Assembly (NCBI RefSeq): GCF_000764205.1 | Contig: NZ_JQDZ01000123.1 | Location: 124,001-188,000, forward strand | Length of the DNA stretch: 64,000 bases | From: Thalassotalea sp. ND16A | Lineage (GTDB): Bacteria; Pseudomonadota; Gammaproteobacteria; Enterobacterales; Alteromonadaceae | Direction of reading: 5' to 3' | Part shown: positions 43,939-54,600 of the stretch, piece by piece | Numbering within the stretch: the first letter of the stretch is position 1 | Layout: each line of letters starts with the position of its first letter | Position numbers and translations under genes: made by a program | The notes under the pieces: model-generated | What the model was told of the DNA's origin: nothing | What the model saw: only the letters and a program-made list of their open reading frames with translations | Databases searched by the model: none

Positions 43939-46698
43939 TTAGTGCGCTTGTTGCCAGTTATCGCCAGTACCGGCTTCAGAGATTAATGGCACATTTAATT
44001 GCACCGCATTGTCCATAATTGCCACTAATTTTTGGGTGGTTTCAGAAAGTATGCTTTCTTCCACTTCAAAAATAAGCTCATCGTGTACTTGCATGGTCAT
44101 TTTTATCCGTGGATCATTGTGCTCTAGTAGCCATTTATCTACCGCGATCATCGCTTTTTTGATGATATCAGCAGCTGTACCTTGCATCGGTGCATTTATT
44201 GCGGCACGTTCGGCCGCTTTTCTGCGCGCCCCATTTCTCGATTTTATTTCCGGTAAAAATAAGCGACGACCATATAAGGTTTCAACGTAACCCTGCTCAC
44301 TGGCAAGTTGTCGCGTGTCTTCCATGTAAGTGAGTACCCCAGGATAGCGTTCAAAGTATTTGTCCATGTAATCCTGGGCTTTGCCACGAGCAATGCCTAA
44401 TTGTTTCGATAAGCCAAACGCCGACATGCCATAAATTAAACCAAAGTTAATCGCCTTGGCGCTGCGACGATGATCACTGGTCACCTCTGCCAGCGGTAAA
44501 GCAAAAATTTCGGCGGCAGTGGCCTGGTGAATATCTCGACCTTCGGCAAAGGCGGTTAACAAACCTTTATCGTTCGATAGATGCGCCATGATGCGTAATT
44601 CTATTTGCGAGTAATCAATTGCCAATATTTTATAACCTTGCGGAGCAATAAAGGCGTGACGGATTTTTTTACCCTCTTCCGAGCGGATCGGAATGTTTTG
44701 TAAATTTGGATCGGTTGACGATAACCGCCCGGTTGCGGTTACAGCCTGATGATAGGAAGTATGCACACGGCCCGATTTACTGGCCACCATCAGTGGCAAT
44801 TTATCGGTATAAGTCGATTTTAGCTTGGCCAGACTGCGGTGTTCCAGAATTAATTTCGGTAATGGGTAATCGAGGGCAAGCTCTTGCAATACATCTTCGG
44901 CAGTCGATGGCGCACCTTTGGGGGTTTTCTTAATCACCGGAATGCCTTGCTCTTCAAACAAGATGGTTTGTAATTGTTTCGGTGAGCTTAAATTAAAGCT
45001 TTTGCCGGCAAGGTTGTGGGCTTGTATTTCCAATTCATCCAACCGTATGCCGATATTATGGCTCTGCTCATTGAGCATGTCAGAGTCAATCAAGACACCG
45101 GTTTGTTCCATTCGTGCCAACACTGGCATTAACGGCATTTCGATGTCAGTGAATACTCGTTGTTGCTCAGCATTTTTCTGCAGTTTAGGCCAAAGGGCCT
45201 GATGCAGGCGTAGGGTGATATCGGCATCTTCGGCGGCATAATGGCCGGCTTTCTCAATCTCGATTTGATTAAAGGTAAGCTGTTTCGCGCCTTTTCCGGC
45301 AATATCTTCAAAATGTACGGTTTTATAGCCTAAATACTTTTGTGCTAAGGCATCCATGTTATGACGAGTGGCGACACTGTTATAGCAATAAGACTCTAAC
45401 ATGGTATCAAAACCGACCCCGTTAATGGCAATGTCATAATGACGGAGCACATTGGCATCGTATTTTAGGTTTTGACCAATCTTTAAAATGCTGTCACTTT
45501 CCAGTAACGGTTTGAATTGCTCTAACACCCAGTTGAGCTCAAGCTGCTCTGGCGCATCCAGGTAATCATGCGCTAAAGGCACATAAGCGGCTTTGCCGGC
45601 TTCAATGGCAAAAGATAGGCCAACCAGTTCCGCCTGCATATAATTAACGCTAGTGGTTTCGGTATCAAAAGCAAAGGCAGTACAACTGGCAAGTTTATCT
45701 AGCCAGGTTTGTAAATTTGCCTTGGTTAACACAATATCGTAGTCGCTTTCTATTGCTGCTGGAATGTCGTCCTCGTCATCATCGGCTGTGCTCGCACTCG
45801 CTGCTGCCGGCGCTGTCGCGGATCCATTGTTGCTGCTGTCTTTATCAAGATCGGCTAGTAAACGTTTCAATTCAAATTGTGTATACATTTCCCGTAATGT
45901 ATCGGTATCGGCTTCACTGGCAACAATTTCGTGCAAAGGCTGTTCAAGTTCAACGTCCAATTTGATCGTCGCCAGCTCGTACGATAACGGTAACTGTTCT
46001 AATGCCGCTCTTAGGTTTTCACCAATTTTTCCTTTTACCTTGTCGGCATTGGCGATAACATTATCTAATGTTTGATGCTCGGTTAACCATTTTACCGCCG
46101 TTTTCGGACCACATTTTTCCACCCCCGGAATGTTATCGACTTTATCGCCCATTAGCGCCAGGTAATCGATGATTTGGTCGGGACGAACGCCAAACTTTTC
46201 GTTAACGCCGGCGACATCCATGGCCACATTGGTCATGGTATTAATCAAAGTGACATGTTCAGTCACCAATTGCGCCATATCTTTATCACCGGTGGAGATC
46301 ACCGTTTCCAGGCCTTGTTCACTGGCTTGCTGTGCCAGGGTACCAATAACGTCATCCGCCTCAACATCCGGAACCACCAGTAACGGTAAGCCCATCGCTT
46401 CGATAATTTTGTGCAAGGGTTCAATCTGACAACGTAAATCATCCGGCATTGGCGGCCGGTTGGCTTTATATTCCGGGTATAAATCATTGCGGAAGGTTTT
46501 CCCTTTGGCATCAAAAATCACCACGACTTTACCGTTTGGGTAGTCTTTATGCAGACTTTTAATCATGTTTAATACGCCAGTAATAGCGCCAGTAGGGTGT
46601 CCATCTTTGGTCGAAAGTGCTTGTAAATAAGGCACATAATAAGCACGAAATAAATAAGACGAACCGTCAACAAGAATATAAGGGGAGGATTTAGTCAT
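43939..46698 (-). CDS. polA: DNA polymerase I
   Basis: 919 residues with all three domains. The 5'-3' exonuclease (about 1-290) has DGSSYLFRAYY, DVEADDVIGTLA, STGDKDMAQL and GPKTAVKWL. The 3'-5' exonuclease (about 325-515) retains its acidic residues (FDTETTSV, NLKYDAN, YAAEDADIT). The polymerase has TGRLSSTDPNLQNIP, DYSQIELRIMAHLS, RRSAKAINFGLIYGMSAFGL in the O helix and VHDELIFEV. All catalytic residues appear present. It repairs and matures Okazaki fragments. A Glu/Ala-rich linker with repeated Ala, Ser and Asp (about 290-320) separates the first two domains. Confidence 0.97.
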   Translation of the reverse strand: MTKSSPYILVDGSSYLFRAYYVPYLQALSTKDGHPTGAITGVLNMIKSLHKDYPNGKVVVIFDAKGKTFRNDLYPEYKANRPPMPDDLRCQIEPLHKIIEAMGLPLLVVPDVEADDVIGTLAQQASEQGLETVISTGDKDMAQLVTEHVTLINTMTNVAMDVAGVNEKFGVRPDQIIDYLALMGDKVDNIPGVEKCGPKTAVKWLTEHQTLDNVIANADKVKGKIGENLRAALEQLPLSYELATIKLDVELEQPLHEIVASEADTDTLREMYTQFELKRLLADLDKDSSNNGSATAPAAASASTADDDEDDIPAAIESDYDIVLTKANLQTWLDKLASCTAFAFDTETTSVNYMQAELVGLSFAIEAGKAAYVPLAHDYLDAPEQLELNWVLEQFKPLLESDSILKIGQNLKYDANVLRHYDIAINGVGFDTMLESYCYNSVATRHNMDALAQKYLGYKTVHFEDIAGKGAKQLTFNQIEIEKAGHYAAEDADITLRLHQALWPKLQKNAEQQRVFTDIEMPLMPVLARMEQTGVLIDSDMLNEQSHNIGIRLDELEIQAHNLAGKSFNLSSPKQLQTILFEEQGIPVIKKTPKGAPSTAEDVLQELALDYPLPKLILEHRSLAKLKSTYTDKLPLMVASKSGRVHTSYHQAVTATGRLSSTDPNLQNIPIRSEEGKKIRHAFIAPQGYKILAIDYSQIELRIMAHLSNDKGLLTAFAEGRDIHQATAAEIFALPLAEVTSDHRRSAKAINFGLIYGMSAFGLSKQLGIARGKAQDYMDKYFERYPGVLTYMEDTRQLASEQGYVETLYGRRLFLPEIKSRNGARRKAAERAAINAPMQGTAADIIKKAMIAVDKWLLEHNDPRIKMTMQVHDELIFEVEESILSETTQKLVAIMDNAVQLNVPLISEAGTGDNWQQAH

Positions 46699-46751
46699 GA
46701 TTTTTACTATTGATGTTAAATGAAATGAAATAAAAAGCCGAATTAAGGCCT

Positions 46752-46797
46752 ATACCAATTTGATTAAGTATGATCAGATATTTAATCAACTTGGTAT
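46752..46797. repeat. Palindromic intergenic element (ATACCAA...TTGGTAT), copy D
   Basis: ATACCAATTTGATTAAGTAT and ATATTTAATCAACTTGGTAT form a 20-base inverted repeat with two mismatches around GATCAG. The right arm overlaps a second possible hairpin, TTGGTATTTTACCAA. Same end sequence as the elements at 14761, 20484 and 32219. It lies upstream of polA. Confidence 0.75.
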
Positions 46798-47237
46798 TTT
46801 ACCAAGAGTGCTAGAATGCCACAGTTAGCGAGTACTGACTATAAGAAAAAGCTGAAATCGCTAGCTGCCTGTGGATAACTCTGTTGAAAGAATTGCTAAC
46901 GCCACCTGCCATAACGAAAAAATGGTAAGTGTAGGTTGCCTGCAAGGCTTAATCATTATGATGTTCGGAATTTTACAGCTACCGTTTCTATTTATTATTA
47001 TTGGTAAAATAGATGTGGATAATTTTTCCTTAAATACTCATAGGTGAACAAATTTGATACATGTTTTTCCTAAAAGCGACAACGATATTAGCAGAAAGAC
47101 CTTTGAAAACAAACGATTTCTTATTGATTTTTAATTAAATAAACTAATCATTAAGTATCTTTTTAAACTGAAAAAATGATTTCCCTTATAGGCCAAGGGC
47201 TGCAGTAAAGTTACTCTAAATTTTCACTTCACTTGCA
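46798..47237. other. Intergenic region between polA and gor
   Basis: About 440 AT-rich bases without a convincing ORF, RNA or strong hairpin. A TGTGGATAA occurs twice (near 46870 and 47023), which resembles a DnaA-box-like 9-mer, but two copies are not enough to argue for an origin. Nothing further is seen. Confidence 0.3.
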
Positions 47238-47239
47238 AC

Positions 47240-47276
47240 AAAAAGCCCTGGTAAAGTTTTATCTTAACCGGGGCTT
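47240..47276 (-). terminator. gor terminator
   Basis: On the minus strand AAGCCCCGGT pairs with ACCAGGGCTT (one G-U), followed by a T run, about 35 bases past the gor stop. Confidence 0.85.
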
Positions 47277-47311
47277 GTTCACTGTAGCCAAAGCTTAAAT
47301 TATTACTGCGC

Positions 47312-48661
47312 TTATCGCATGGTAACAAATTCTTCCGCGGCAGTTGGGTGAATGGCCACGGTATTGTCAAAATCGGCTTTAGTGGCGCCCATTTTCACTG
47401 CCACGGCAAAGCCTTGCAGCATTTCGTCACTGCCTAAACCAATGCAGTGCATGCCAATGACTTTTTCATTACTGCCCTGACAGATAAGCTTCATTCGACA
47501 CGGCTGGCGTTGTTGGGTAACGGCGGTATACATGGAAGTAAATTGTGAGGTGTACACGGTAATGTCGTCATCACCAAATTCGGCCACTGCTTGTTGCTCG
47601 GTTAAGCCGATAGTGCCAATGGTTGGATGTGAAAACACTACGGTTGGGATCAGGTTATAGTCTAAATGTTCCTCGGTTTTGCCATTGAATAAGCGTTCCG
47701 ATAAACGCCGTCCTGCCGCCACCGCAACCGGGGTTAACTGGGCTCTGCCAGTATTATCCCCTACCGCATAAATATTTGCTGCACTGGTGTTTTGAAATTT
47801 ATCGGTATCGACAAAGCCGCGTTGGTTAAGCTCGATGCCGGTAGCGGCAATATTGATACCATCGGTGGAAGGCTCGCGACCAATGGCCCATATTATAGTA
47901 TCTACGGTGATCGCTTCACCATTTTCAAGCTCAAGCGTTAAACTGCCGTCGGCATTTTTAATCACTTCTTTCGGCGTGCAATGGGTTTTCAGGGTTGGCC
48001 CTTCACTCGCCATGATCTCCACCAAGGTCTCAGACATCATCTCGTCAAAATCACGCAACGGCTTGTGCTTACGCACTAACAGCGTGGTTTCACTGCCTAA
48101 GGCATTTAAGACACCGGCAATTTCTACGGCGATATACCCCGCACCTACTACAGCCACTCGTTTCGGTTGCTCGTTTAAGGCAAAAAAACCATCCGAGGTG
48201 ATGCCGTGTTCACTGCCGGGAATATCAGGAATGGTCGGGCGGCCGCCGGTGGCAATTAAAATATGATCGGCAGTATAGGTTTCACCATTCACTTCAATGG
48301 TATGTTTATCAACAAACTTGCCAAAGCCGTTAATCACGGTGACGTTGTTTTTCGCCAGTACAGTATCGTAAGAACTGTGAATACGGGAAATATAAGCCTG
48401 TCGGCTTTCGACTAATTTTGCCCAATTTAACTTGCCGGCGGTTAAATCGAAGCCGTAATCATCCGAGTAATGCACCGCATCGGCAATTTGCCCGGCATAC
48501 CACATTACTTTTTTCGGAACACAGCCAACATTTACGCAGGTGCCTCCCAGCGCTTTCGCCTCAATTAACGCACACTTTTTACCATGCATGGCAGCACGGT
48601 TAATCGAGGCAATACCGCCACTGCCCGCGCCCAAAGCAATATAATCAAAATGTTGGCTCAT
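47312..48661 (-). CDS. gor: Glutathione-disulfide reductase
   Basis: 449 residues from ATG 48661 (E. coli 450). Flavoprotein disulfide reductase that regenerates glutathione with NADPH. FAD motif [14 protein letters not shown], redox-active [22 protein letters not shown] domain [15 protein letters not shown] with [11 protein letters not shown], second FAD block [10 protein letters not shown], and the C-terminal [12 protein letters not shown] with the catalytic His-Glu pair. The frame extends six codons upstream, but ATG 48661 has AGGA six bases before it and matches the family N terminus. Confidence 0.96.
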   Translation of the reverse strand: MSQHFDYIALGAGSGGIASINRAAMHGKKCALIEAKALGGTCVNVGCVPKKVMWYAGQIADAVHYSDDYGFDLTAGKLNWAKLVESRQAYISRIHSSYDTVLAKNNVTVINGFGKFVDKHTIEVNGETYTADHILIATGGRPTIPDIPGSEHGITSDGFFALNEQPKRVAVVGAGYIAVEIAGVLNALGSETTLLVRKHKPLRDFDEMMSETLVEIMASEGPTLKTHCTPKEVIKNADGSLTLELENGEAITVDTIIWAIGREPSTDGINIAATGIELNQRGFVDTDKFQNTSAANIYAVGDNTGRAQLTPVAVAAGRRLSERLFNGKTEEHLDYNLIPTVVFSHPTIGTIGLTEQQAVAEFGDDDITVYTSQFTSMYTAVTQQRQPCRMKLICQGSNEKVIGMHCIGLGSDEMLQGFAVAVKMGATKADFDNTVAIHPTAAEEFVTMR

Positions 48662-48897
48662 AATAATTCCTAAATACATGTCTAAATAATCAAGATGTCT
48701 TTAATCATTGTGGCAAACAGCCAAATTTTCAACCAATGGTGTCTGATTTTCTCTTGCTTTTGCCAAAGGGGGACAATAAATTAACTGAGCGATAAGAAGG
48801 AAAAATGCAGGCTTTTTCTTCGTCATCCCTTGAATAATCAGTGAACAGATCTTATCTCTGTTACTATTAGATTATTCCCAATAACATAAGAAGCATT

Positions 48898-50946
48898 ATG
48901 AGCAATCCATTATTAGCGCAACCTGGCCTTCCTGAGTTTTCAAAAATTAAGCCCGAGCACATCAAGCCGGCAGTAGAGCAAGCCATTCACGATTGCAAAA
49001 CCGCCATTAGCGACGTGGTTGCCTCGCAAGGCCCTTTTAGCTGGCAAAATTTGGTTGCCAGCATCGATGCGGTGGATGACCGCTTAGAAAAAATGTGGTC
49101 GCCGGTATCGCACATCAATGCGGTGGTCAATAGTGATGAACTTCGTGATGCGCATGATAGCTGTTTGCCAATGTTATCGGAATACGGCACCTGGGTAGGG
49201 CAGCATGAAGGCTTGTTTAATGCTTATCAGCAATTGCATGGCAGCGATGAATTTGCCACCCTAGATAAGGCGCAACAAAAAGTTATCACCAATGCGCTGC
49301 GCGATTTTAAACTGTCTGGCATTGCCTTAAACGCCACAGATAAAATTCGCTATGGTGAAATTCAAACTAAACTGTCTGAGCTGGCGTCAAAATTTAGCAA
49401 TAATTTGCTCGATGCCACTGGTGCGTTTTCGGTTAACATTACCGATGAAGATGAATTGGCCGGTCTGCCGGAAAGTGCCTTAGCAGGTGCCAAACAACTG
49501 GCGCAATCTCAAGAAAAACAAGGTTGGCTGTTTACCCTGGATATCCCGAGTTATTTACCGGTAATGATGTACTGTGAGAATGCCAAATTACGTGAGCAAC
49601 TCTACGTTGGTTACGTGACTCGCGCCTCTGATCAAGGGCCCAATGCCGGCGAGTTTGATAACTCCGCCATCATGACAGAAACCCTGGCGTTACGTCATGA
49701 AATTGCCCAGCTGTTAGGCTTTAATAACTTTGCCGAAGAGTCACTGGCCACCAAAATGGCAGAAAATACCGAGCAGGTATTTGGCTTTTTGCAAGATTTG
49801 GCCGAAAAATCGAAACATCAGGGCAGTGCCGACTTACAACAACTGCAAGACTTCGCTCAAAGCGAGTTTGCCATTAGTGAGTTACAGCCCTGGGATCTGG
49901 CCTATTATTCGGAAAAACTAAAACAAGCTAAGTTTGCCATTTCGGATGAAGACTTACGTCCGTATTTCCCCGAAGATAAAGTGGTGCTCGGCTTATTTGA
50001 AGTGGTAAATCGCTTATACGGGTTAACCATTAAACCCCGTGACGGTGTTGATGTCTGGCATAAGGATACCAGCTTCTTTGACGTCTACGATGTTAATGAC
50101 AACTTGCGCGGCAGTTTTTACTTAGATTTATACGCCCGCGATAAAAAACGCGGTGGCGCCTGGATGGCTGACTGTGTTGGCCGACGGCAGTTAAGCGATG
50201 GCAGTATCCAGTTACCGGTGGCGTTTTTAACCTGTAATTTCACCAAACCGGTTGGCGATAAACCGGCACTGTTTACTCATGATGAAGTGGTGACGTTATT
50301 TCATGAATTCGGTCATGGTTTGCATCATATGTTAACGCAAATTAATGCCGCAGGTGTGGCCGGTATCAATGGTGTGCCGTGGGATGCAGTGGAGTTACCG
50401 AGCCAGTTTTTGGAAAACTGGTGTTGGGAGCCAGAAGCGCTGGCTTTTCTCTCTTCGCATTTTGAAACTAACGAACCATTGCCACAAACTATGCTGGATA
50501 AAATGCTGGCGGCGAAAAATTTCCAGTCGGCGATGCAAATGCTACGACAATTAGAATTCAGTATTTTCGACTTTAGAATTCACGCCGACTATGACCGCGA
50601 CTATGACGCCGGCGATCAAATTCAAACCATATTGGATCAGGTACGTGAAAAATATGCAGTGGTAAAAGCGCCGGCATTTAATCGCTTTCAGCACAGCTTT
50701 GGTCATATTTTTGCGGGCGGTTATGCGGCCGGATATTACTCGTATAAATGGGCGGAAGTGTTATCGGCCGATGCCTATTCGCGTTTTGAAGAAGACGGGG
50801 TGTTTAACCGAGACACCGGCAAAGCGTTCCTCGAATGTGTGTTAGAGCAAGGCGGTTCCGATGAGCCGATGGCGTTATTTAAGGCATTTCGCGGCCGTGA
50901 GCCGCAGGTAGATGCCTTGCTTAGGCATTGTGGTATTGGGGGTTAG
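48898..50946 (+). CDS. prlC: Oligopeptidase A
   Basis: 682 residues (E. coli 680). M3-family zinc metallopeptidase of the cytosol that degrades oligopeptides, including cleaved signal peptides. The zinc motif HEFGHGLHHM is at about residue 471, with the third ligand in ENWCWEPEAL downstream, and FGHIFAGGYAAGYYSYKWAEV near the C terminus in two blocks. The N-terminal MSNPLLAQPGLPEFSKI is typical. Divergent from gor across 236 bases. Followed by the 7-bp repeat array. Confidence 0.96.
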   Translation: MSNPLLAQPGLPEFSKIKPEHIKPAVEQAIHDCKTAISDVVASQGPFSWQNLVASIDAVDDRLEKMWSPVSHINAVVNSDELRDAHDSCLPMLSEYGTWVGQHEGLFNAYQQLHGSDEFATLDKAQQKVITNALRDFKLSGIALNATDKIRYGEIQTKLSELASKFSNNLLDATGAFSVNITDEDELAGLPESALAGAKQLAQSQEKQGWLFTLDIPSYLPVMMYCENAKLREQLYVGYVTRASDQGPNAGEFDNSAIMTETLALRHEIAQLLGFNNFAEESLATKMAENTEQVFGFLQDLAEKSKHQGSADLQQLQDFAQSEFAISELQPWDLAYYSEKLKQAKFAISDEDLRPYFPEDKVVLGLFEVVNRLYGLTIKPRDGVDVWHKDTSFFDVYDVNDNLRGSFYLDLYARDKKRGGAWMADCVGRRQLSDGSIQLPVAFLTCNFTKPVGDKPALFTHDEVVTLFHEFGHGLHHMLTQINAAGVAGINGVPWDAVELPSQFLENWCWEPEALAFLSSHFETNEPLPQTMLDKMLAAKNFQSAMQMLRQLEFSIFDFRIHADYDRDYDAGDQIQTILDQVREKYAVVKAPAFNRFQHSFGHIFAGGYAAGYYSYKWAEVLSADAYSRFEEDGVFNRDTGKAFLECVLEQGGSDEPMALFKAFRGREPQVDALLRHCGIGG

Positions 50947-50960
50947 GGTATTGTCCTAGG

Positions 50961-51036
50961 AATTAGGAATTAGGAATTAGGAATTAGGAATTAGGAACTG
51001 GGAACGTGGAACTGGGAACGTGGAACTGGGAACTGG
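50961..51036. repeat. 7-bp tandem array (AATTAGG then AACTGGG/AACGTGG)
   Basis: Five AATTAGG units (50961-50995) are followed by AACTGGG, AACGTGG, AACTGGG, AACGTGG, AACTGGG and a partial AACTGG, all on a strict 7-base period. The unit sequence changes part-way along while the frame is kept. It lies between prlC and pilE in non-coding DNA and is of the same GGAA-rich style as the 14001 array. Confidence 0.92.
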
Positions 51037-51087
51037 ACTCATCACCGGCAGCCAAATAGGTTAAAGTGAAGAGTCCTGAATTAACCT

Positions 51088-51540
51088 CTACCAGCAGTCA
51101 GTATTGGCAGTGCCACTGCTGGTTTTTGCGGTGCGTTGATTGCGTGAGTTGATGGTAAAACTGATACAGTCTTTATCTTTCGCCTGATCGGTACCCGATT
51201 TTGCCGTTGCGGTGACGGCAAAGCTTGTGGCGATAGAGCCGGTGGGGCCGGCTTTCGCGGTCAGGCTGTAGTTATTTTCAGAACTTTCGCTGGAACTGTT
51301 TTTTAATCCGCTGCTAATATCGGTGGTGTAACTGCCATTTTGAATAAAATATTTTTCCTGGGCAATCGCCAGTCGCATTAGCGTTTCTTTGGCATCGGCG
51401 CGTTTACTTTTTCGCGCTTGCTCGCTGTAACCTGGGTAGGCTACCGCGGCAAGAATGCCAACGATAGATACCACGATCAACACTTCAATTAAGCTGAAGC
51501 CGCTGGTTTGCCGATGTTGTGCTGTTGTTGTTCGCATCAT
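51088..51540 (-). CDS. pilE: Type IV pilin-like protein PilE
   Basis: 150 residues. Class III signal peptide cleaved before Phe in SGFSLIEVLIVVSIVGILAAVAYPGY, a block given here in part: GFSLIEVLIVVSIVGIL. The mature helix is followed by a small globular domain and a C-terminal disulfide pair (KDKDCISF...TANTDCW). The size and DCW ending are typical of PilE minor pilins that end the fimU-pilVWXY1-pilE operons. Last gene of the first minor-pilin operon. Confidence 0.9.
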   Translation of the reverse strand: MMRTTTAQHRQTSGFSLIEVLIVVSIVGILAAVAYPGYSEQARKSKRADAKETLMRLAIAQEKYFIQNGSYTTDISSGLKNSSSESSENNYSLTAKAGPTGSIATSFAVTATAKSGTDQAKDKDCISFTINSRNQRTAKTSSGTANTDCW

Positions 51541-51614
51541 ATCTAATACCTTCTAATACGCATTAATTACGAGTTATTGTTTACGGATTATTATTTATGG
51601 ATTGTTCTTTACCG

Positions 51615-54600
51615 TTATTGCTTACTGATATCCACCCAGGTTCGTCGACCTTTAATAAAATCGGGTCCCGAGGACACGCCGGTGGTGGTATTGTCACCTA
51701 CCATCTGTAACGGCTCGGTGGAAGCGCTGCCGATGACGGTGCCATCGCCACCGCCACTGTCATCGTAAGGGCTGGGGTCCTCGACGATTTTATCGTGAAC
51801 AGCGAATAGCGCACGCAAAACCAATCCGTCATTGCCGTTCACATCTGTCTCGCCTCTTAAGCAATGGTGAACAAACCCACATTCTTGATAAATCACATCC
51901 CAGGCCGCCAGCGCCACGTCTAAGTCGGTATAGCCCAGATCCGCCAAACCTTGATCAAATTCCTCCTGGGTAATATAGCCCCTTATTTCGGCCACCGCCA
52001 AGTCATAGCCGACTTCGCCGTAGCAAATGTTGGAAGCTTGGCTATAATGCCACCACAAAAAGACCTCATGCAACCAGCCATTTACTTCAGCATCATCTGA
52101 GTCTTGATCTGAAACTTGGCCTTTGGCCCGGAGGCCACCATAGATATCCAGGTTGCCATCACCATCAATATCGTCATCGATTTCGCCATCGCTATTGATG
52201 TCATCGGTTAAATAAATTTTGGCAGCGCCAATCCTTACCGAGGCTTTTAAATCTGGCGGCGTTTGAATATGTAAATCGGCTAAGCTATCTACTTTTGTAG
52301 GGTCGATCGCCATCATTGTCAGCGCACCTGCACGCCAGCGGCCATTCATTTCCATCCCCAACTCGGGATGCCTTGCTGTCGGGTTCTTGGAGCATTGCAC
52401 TATGGTGGGGTGCACGCCGCCACTGATCAGCGCCTGATCAGCGAATGAAACTCGCAGCGTACCACCGCCAGCCTTGATGTCGTTGATGGAAACGATGAGG
52501 GAATTGCCGTCATCATCCAATAAGGTGGTTAATTGACCATCCCAGGCTTTCAGTTTGCGGTGGATCATTTGTTGATAGGCAACCACGTTATAGCTGTTCA
52601 AGCCGATGTGCAATACCCCCGCCGGGGAAAAGTCGGCATTGCTTACCACCACAAAGAATTTTTTATTATTGTCAGTGACCGCTTCGTTAAGCTGTTCATG
52701 GCCACTTTCCGCTTGATCCAACTCAAAAAAATCCACATAGGTTGCGTTGACTTCCTGGTCGTATTCATGGGTATGCTCTGCGGCGCCCCCGGCAAACCCA
52801 TGATCAGGACCATCGGAATCGACATCGATATGGCCGCCAACAAAGTTACAGCCCAGCGTACAATCCGCCGGTTCCTCCGGGGGCACTGGCGGCGCCGGGG
52901 GAACACTAAGTTGGGTATAGTTGATAAATTTGGTGTCTACGCCATCGGCTATGCGGGCGATGAGTGGCCCGGACATCATTCCCGACTGCACCTGCCAGGC
53001 CACCGCAATATCGGTACTAGCAGTGCCGCCGGAAACATTGTCGGCCGGCGCCAGCACACCATTGCCATCAATATCGAATATCGCCGTTTTCGGCGCACCA
53101 CCGGTTAAATAATTCGGTTCAAACAGCCAGTTTTCCTCATCTACCGGATTGGTTACCGTCATTTGCAGGCGGCGATCCCGTAATTGGTAATTGGCAACGA
53201 CCCTTTTGCCTGACGTTAACGCCACTGTCCAGCCGGTGTGTTTGGTCCAGTCAATGGCGGTATTGCTGCTGGTTTGAATGGTTTCTGCGCCTATGGTTTT
53301 CGCAGCCGATAGCGTTTGAGTTAATAAATTGGCGCTGCCAGGGGTTTTGCCGGTATCCCAAATACCGTACACCCCCTGCGGCGACGTATCGGCAAGGTCG
53401 GTAAAGGCCAGGGTTTTGCCGGTGGCAAAATAGACTAACTTGCCGCCGAGAGGGTGGCTAGACACTATCGGTTTGGTGGTGATCGGCTGGCTTACGCCAG
53501 CGGTGTATAGCGGTTGCGAGTAGACTACGGATTTGGTTTTTAAATCGAATTTCCACAGGTTGCCATTTAAATCGCCGGCATAGGCCAAATCAAACAGGCC
53601 GTCATAATTCAAGTCGACTAAGGCCGGTGTCGACAAGCCATTTGCATCGCTAATCCCGCCGGAACCGGTCGTTATTGTGCTGATGGTGCCTGAGCTCAAC
53701 TCGGTCAACACCAGCTCGGCAACCCCTGCGGCGCTGTTATAGCCATTACCACTGATGACATAATATTTTTTATCCGGCAATTGCGCAATACTGGCGTTGC
53801 CGTAGGCGTCGCCAAGTACTGAGTTGCTGCTACTGTTTTGGACCCACAACACTTTGTTGTCGGGGCCTAGCGCTGAATCTTCATCGGTTAACTTAGGGTT
53901 GGTCACGTCCAGGGCGAATCTGCTGGAGCCGCCGGCACCCAAACTGCCGATTAATACGGTGTGCCAGGCGCCATCGAAAAACGCGTCATGGACCGACAGT
54001 TCCCCATCGACGTAATATTGGTGATAATAAGGCTCGTCGCTAAGATTATCGAGCTTGGGGATCACTTCCGGCGGGATAAAGGCGTAGACTTCTTTGCCGG
54101 TTAAGGCATCAAATACGTGTAACATGCCGTCATTGGCGCCGACATACACCCTGGGCGCCCGGTAAGTATGTTTGGTTTTAAAGGCGATGTAGTCGCTAGA
54201 CATATTATTGCCGATGGGGGCACCAACATAGACTGGATTGGAGTGGACAATATCGCCCAACACACTATATCGGGGACGTAAGTCGCCATTGGGTTTTTCA
54301 TTACTGCGATCACCGCGGACAAAATCTAAAATCGGACTCGCGCTGGCCGCATTGAGATAGCTGACTTGGTCTAATTGTTCTTGTTGGCTGGCGCTTAAAT
54401 TGTTCCAGCGAAACGCCACTTGTTTAGTGCCGTTGTGGGTGATAATTTTTCTCGAGTTAGTCCAATAGGACGAGTCGGCGGCCTCAAGAGCACTAAATTC
54501 CAATCTGGCCGACCAATTGCTACCGCTATTGGTCGGTGTGGTCGTACTTAAGTCGACGCTGGTGGTCGATGCCCCGCCATGACTGATAGTGTATTGGACT

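Noticed and set aside
46860-47040. Two TGTGGATAA motifs as DnaA boxes near polA
   Set aside because: Two copies without an AT-rich unwinding block, dnaA or dnaN nearby do not make an origin.
52533-53112. Long plus-strand frames opposite pilY1 (also around 55972-56541)
   Set aside because: They occur at the same place in both pilY1 copies, have no ribosome binding site and unlikely composition; they are shadows of the coding strand.
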